Source: an uncultured Clostridia bacterium (GTDB lineage: Bacteria; Bacillota; Clostridia; TANB77; CAG-508). Taken from it: 64,000 bases of DNA. Positions 61,177 through 64,000 of this stretch are shown in pieces. Below the pieces are notes generated by a model, which saw nothing but the letters and a program-made list of their open reading frames with translations, searched no databases and was not told the origin of the DNA. How positions within the stretch are numbered: position 1 is the stretch's first letter; each line of letters begins with the position of its first letter. The stretch is from positions 38,316 to 102,315 of the forward strand of contig CAKPLZ010000006.1 of assembly GCA_934167835.1 (NCBI GenBank), written 5' to 3'. The position numbers were made by a program, and so were the translations under genes.

Positions 61177-63508
61177 ATCTCTTCCACCTTTCATTAATAG
61201 ATCCTATACCTCCATCTATATTATCTGCCACTATTTTTAATATATCACATTCTTTATTAACAAATTCCAATGCACCACTTTGAATTATTATCTCATTATC
61301 ATCATTTTTTCCTAAATATATTACATTGTCTACGTCTAAATTTACAATGAATTGAGGATTATGAGTTATTAAAATAATCTGTCTATTTTGGCACATATTA
61401 TAAAAATCCTCTAATAAATATTCTTTTATTGATTTTTGTGATACATCATCTTCAGGTTGATCTATTATAAATATACCATCTTTCTGTGTCTGTTCAGACA
61501 ATATATCAAAATATATCTTCGCATTAAATCCAGAAGATAACTCTTTAGTTACGTCCTTATCGTCTAAATTATTTATTACAGGTTTATATTTAAAATCTAA
61601 TTCTATATTTTCAAACATTATTTTTTTTAAGCTATTTAATTTATCAAAAAAATCTATTCCTTCTATTTTGTCTGATATATTATTTTCTGTTAAATCATTT
61701 ACATCTTTAACCCTTTTTCCAACAACTTTTTGAATACTCTTTATAATGTAATCATTAGATATTTCTTCCACTTCACATTTATTTATAAACCTATATTTTC
61801 CTATGCAATTATATTCTATTGGAATTTTTTCATTCTCAATATTAGGTTGATATTTTCTTTCTTTTTTAGATTGTAAATACAAATTCACTATATTGTCCTC
61901 AAATGCTTCTAATGAATTTTCATAACTATCAATTGCTTTTGTATTATCAGTCTTTGATTTTTGTAATATTTGACTTAGTTCCCCTAAAATTTCATTTATT
62001 ATCTTTATTTTTTTGTCTTTAAAATTCCATTTTTCTACTTCTTTTTTATATTTATCAATTAATGTATTATATAATTCTTTTTGCTCTTTTAACACTGTAA
62101 CATCTTCTTCTAAAATATTTTTGTTTTTTATTAGCTTATCCAATTTAATATTAATATCATCAAATTCTGCTATGATATCATTTATTTTCTGTATTTTCAC
62201 TGTATAATTCTTCTTTGATTTTTGTATATTTAAGGATTTTGCATTTTCTTCAAAGACTTTTATTGAAATATTAGTTATATCTTTTCTTTTTTCTTCATAA
62301 TCATAATTATTCTTTATATTCTCTATATATAGTTCTATTTCATCTTTTACTTTTGTTTTATATTTTTCAACATTTGGTATAGGTGGAAAATAGCTATTTA
62401 AAAATCCTTTAACATTAAAAGTTTTCTTTTCAAACATTTCTCTTACAGCACCTTGTTTATCAAATCTGTATATTTTATCTTGTTCAATAGTTGAGTTTAT
62501 TTGAATATTATTTTTTATCAGATATTCTTCGTATTTTTCTTGTATTTTTTTATTGCTCAAATACTCATAGTTTGTCAGTTTATGAATTAATAAGGATTTT
62601 CCAATTGAATTGTCTCCTATAATTGCATTAATCCCTCTTGATAATGGGATTATTTTTTCTTTTCCATTAATATTTATTTTTATATTATCTACTTTATTAT
62701 CACTACTTGTAAAAAAACTATTTACTAATTTTATCCTTTTAACATTCGTAACTGCCATTGCTAATCCTCTAAATGTTGGTAAACATTTTAAATATGTAAA
62801 AGAAAAATTTTCGTCTTCTTCAGGATATTCATTCCATTTATGGCAATCACTTCCTGTAATAAATCTTAAATCTTTACTTTTTAAATTATCTTTATTATTC
62901 TCTATATAATACTTATTAAATATTTCATTTCTTTTGTTTTTGAATTCAAAAGATTCAAAATAATCTAAAAAAACCAATTCATTAAACTTTTCTTTTCCTA
63001 AAGACATTACATCATTACTTCTAGTTTTTTTGCTTGATAATGTCTCCTTTTGATGGGCTATCATTATAACATTTAAATCTATTTCTTTAATAATTTCTAA
63101 AAATTTTTCTTCTGAAAAGGCTTCTTTTTGGTCGTATAAAGGCTTATTAGTTTTAACATTAAATATAAGACTCTGTATCTTTTTTAATTTTTCTTCATCA
63201 TTATCTTCAAATATAGTAATAATATGTAATATTTTAGAATCATATTTAACCGAAAATTCTATTGCTGGTAGTACTTTTTTTATAGTATCTATATTTTCTT
63301 GTTCTTTAAGCTTTTTGTAAATATCAATATCAAAATTATCATGATCAGATATTGAACACATATTTATTTTTCTATCATTTAATTTTTGTATTAATACATT
63401 CAAATTCTCAATTGTAGAGTTATCAACTTTTCCAGATTCTTCTTTATGTTTAGATGCTACTGAATGGATATGAAAATCAACTTTTACTCCATTTTCTACT
63501 ATGTTCAT
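61160..63508 (-). CDS. TrlF-like PHP-domain plus AAA/SMC-type ATPase
   Basis: 782 residues from the ATG at 63508. N-terminal PHP metal-dependent hydrolase: FHIHSVASKH, CSISDHDNFDI, VIMIAHQKE and FITGSDCHKW carry the metal ligands. The rest is an SMC/RecF-type ATPase: Walker A IIGDNSIGKSLLIHK, long coiled-coil arms, signature-like ELSSGFNAKIYF, Walker B IFIIDQPEDDVS and H-loop ILITHNPQF. This PHP-ATPase pairing is known in TrlF-type proteins, which occur in defence contexts. Anti-phage function here is inference. Confidence 0.8.
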   Translation of the reverse strand: MNIVENGVKVDFHIHSVASKHKEESGKVDNSTIENLNVLIQKLNDRKINMCSISDHDNFDIDIYKKLKEQENIDTIKKVLPAIEFSVKYDSKILHIITIFEDNDEEKLKKIQSLIFNVKTNKPLYDQKEAFSEEKFLEIIKEIDLNVIMIAHQKETLSSKKTRSNDVMSLGKEKFNELVFLDYFESFEFKNKRNEIFNKYYIENNKDNLKSKDLRFITGSDCHKWNEYPEEDENFSFTYLKCLPTFRGLAMAVTNVKRIKLVNSFFTSSDNKVDNIKININGKEKIIPLSRGINAIIGDNSIGKSLLIHKLTNYEYLSNKKIQEKYEEYLIKNNIQINSTIEQDKIYRFDKQGAVREMFEKKTFNVKGFLNSYFPPIPNVEKYKTKVKDEIELYIENIKNNYDYEEKRKDITNISIKVFEENAKSLNIQKSKKNYTVKIQKINDIIAEFDDINIKLDKLIKNKNILEEDVTVLKEQKELYNTLIDKYKKEVEKWNFKDKKIKIINEILGELSQILQKSKTDNTKAIDSYENSLEAFEDNIVNLYLQSKKERKYQPNIENEKIPIEYNCIGKYRFINKCEVEEISNDYIIKSIQKVVGKRVKDVNDLTENNISDKIEGIDFFDKLNSLKKIMFENIELDFKYKPVINNLDDKDVTKELSSGFNAKIYFDILSEQTQKDGIFIIDQPEDDVSQKSIKEYLLEDFYNMCQNRQIILITHNPQFIVNLDVDNVIYLGKNDDNEIIIQSGALEFVNKECDILKIVADNIDGGIGSINERWKRYEKNI

Positions 63509-63553
63509 TTCTATCACCTCTTTTTAATTATATACTTTACTATCTGCGAAATT

Positions 63554-63560
63554 TGTCGAA
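63554..63560 (-). promoter_or_regulatory. Spo0A-box-like site before the TrlF-like gene
   Basis: TGTCGAA at 63554-63560, with a second related CTGCGAA nearby, ahead of a TATAAT on the minus strand near 63526. Same core as at the cas promoter. Confidence 0.4.
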
Positions 63561-63608
63561 ACGTGTAACTTTATATCAAAAAAAGTAAAATTACTTATTT
63601 TATTACTT

Positions 63609-63893
63609 TTATATTTCATTCTTTGATTTAATAACTTTCATATCTTCATCTAATACTTTTATCAATTTCCAAGAATATGTATTATCAGCTGGAAGATAAC
63701 CATTAAAAGTATTCCCATTTGCATATTTTATATATCCATATGGTTTGCAATGTTCTCCATCAGGTTTAATTTCTATTGAATTAACAATGCACCAGTTGCC
63801 AGCATTCCAACTATCTCTTATAATCATTATCTTTTTAAAATTGCTTTTTATAGCTAAAGATAAAATAGTATCATATTCAGTTTTATTACTCAT
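63609..63893 (-). CDS. Hypothetical protein
   Basis: 94 residues from the ATG at 63893 behind GAGGTGA. Contains IIRDSWNAGNWCIVNSIEIKPDGEHCKPYGYIKYANGNTFNGYLPADNTYSWKLI, a compact beta-rich fold. No family recognised. It lies upstream of the TrlF-like gene in the same orientation. Confidence 0.55.
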   Translation of the reverse strand: MSNKTEYDTILSLAIKSNFKKIMIIRDSWNAGNWCIVNSIEIKPDGEHCKPYGYIKYANGNTFNGYLPADNTYSWKLIKVLDEDMKVIKSKNEI

Positions 63894-63898
63894 AACAA

Positions 63899-64000
63899 TC
63901 ACCTCTTTCTATTCCAAATTTTGTCTAAACTATTTGTTATCCTAATTTTTTGAAAATCATTAATTTGATCTTGTAATTTTTTTAAATTAATCCTTTCATC
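63899..64000 (-). CDS. C-terminal fragment of a gene (partial)
   Basis: The last 33 codons (…LKKLQDQINDFQKIR…WNRKR) of a gene that enters from the right edge; helical. Its stop overlaps the Shine-Dalgarno of the next gene. No identification possible. Confidence 0.5.
   Translation of the reverse strand, partial: DERINLKKLQDQINDFQKIRITNSLDKIWNRKR

Overview
AT-rich Gram-positive DNA, most likely from an uncultured spore-forming Clostridia-type Firmicute. The grounds are low GC, AGGAGG-type ribosome binding sites, a SigH-like sigma factor, a spore photoproduct lyase, a CIRCE-controlled Hsp20, TTGACA/TATAAT promoters with 17-bp spacers, and a type I-B CRISPR system. I could run no database search; names rest on motifs and family knowledge.

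Layout. 1-16.2 kb: the early, replication and packaging half of a prophage (integrase, S24 repressor, two identical 14-bp operators, HTH genes, DUF2800/DUF2815/family A polymerase, VapE-type primase-helicase, an iteron cluster, VRR-NUC, SNF2 helicase, ArpU-like regulator, terminase, start of the portal), inserted at the 3' end of tRNA-Arg(CCU). 16.4-27.3 kb: sigH-like gene, a 28-repeat CRISPR array and cas2-1-4-3-5-7-8b-6. 27.4-39.5 kb: YefM/YoeB-type toxin-antitoxin, YlmH-like S4 protein, S66 peptidase, SplB, a Bro/DinD-like gene, RecQ, and a TetR-controlled MMPL exporter with a secreted partner. 39.5-49.8 kb: two adjacent envelope operons holding a dlt-like set (adenylation enzyme, carrier protein, MBOAT, SGNH protein) and a second adenylation enzyme and carrier with an O-antigen-ligase-like protein, TraX and VanW. 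49.8-55.7 kb: Hsp20, a pilin-like protein, a candidate type I toxin-antitoxin locus, and an ABC transporter. 55.7-64 kb: assorted genes, including two of visibly higher GC, a TnpV remnant and a TrlF-like PHP-ATPase at the edge of a possible defence island.

The main result is a decoding anomaly. Eight genes (three in the prophage, five chromosomal) are interrupted by eleven +1 frameshifts, and every one lies exactly at an in-frame CGG codon. Skipping the C, or reading CGGN as a four-base codon, restores the family sequence each time. In each case gene length becomes divisible by three only after removing one base per CGG. I checked all CGG trinucleotides by eye on the coding strands. In genes of native composition I found no in-frame CGG that is read as arginine, while dozens of out-of-frame CGG trinucleotides occur and CGA, CGC and CGT are used as arginine. 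Only two higher-GC genes, likely recent imports, carry CGG that must be arginine. The preceding codons are all different, which argues against P-site slippage and for an event at the A-site CGG itself. The simplest reading is that CGG is not an ordinary sense codon here and directs an efficient +1 shift or quadruplet decoding (CGGN, probably as glycine).

A second item worth attention is a compact convergent locus at 51.6-51.93 kb: a 36-residue hydrophobic peptide gene facing a short RNA with a consensus promoter, sharing one bidirectional terminator. It has the architecture of a type I toxin-antitoxin pair.
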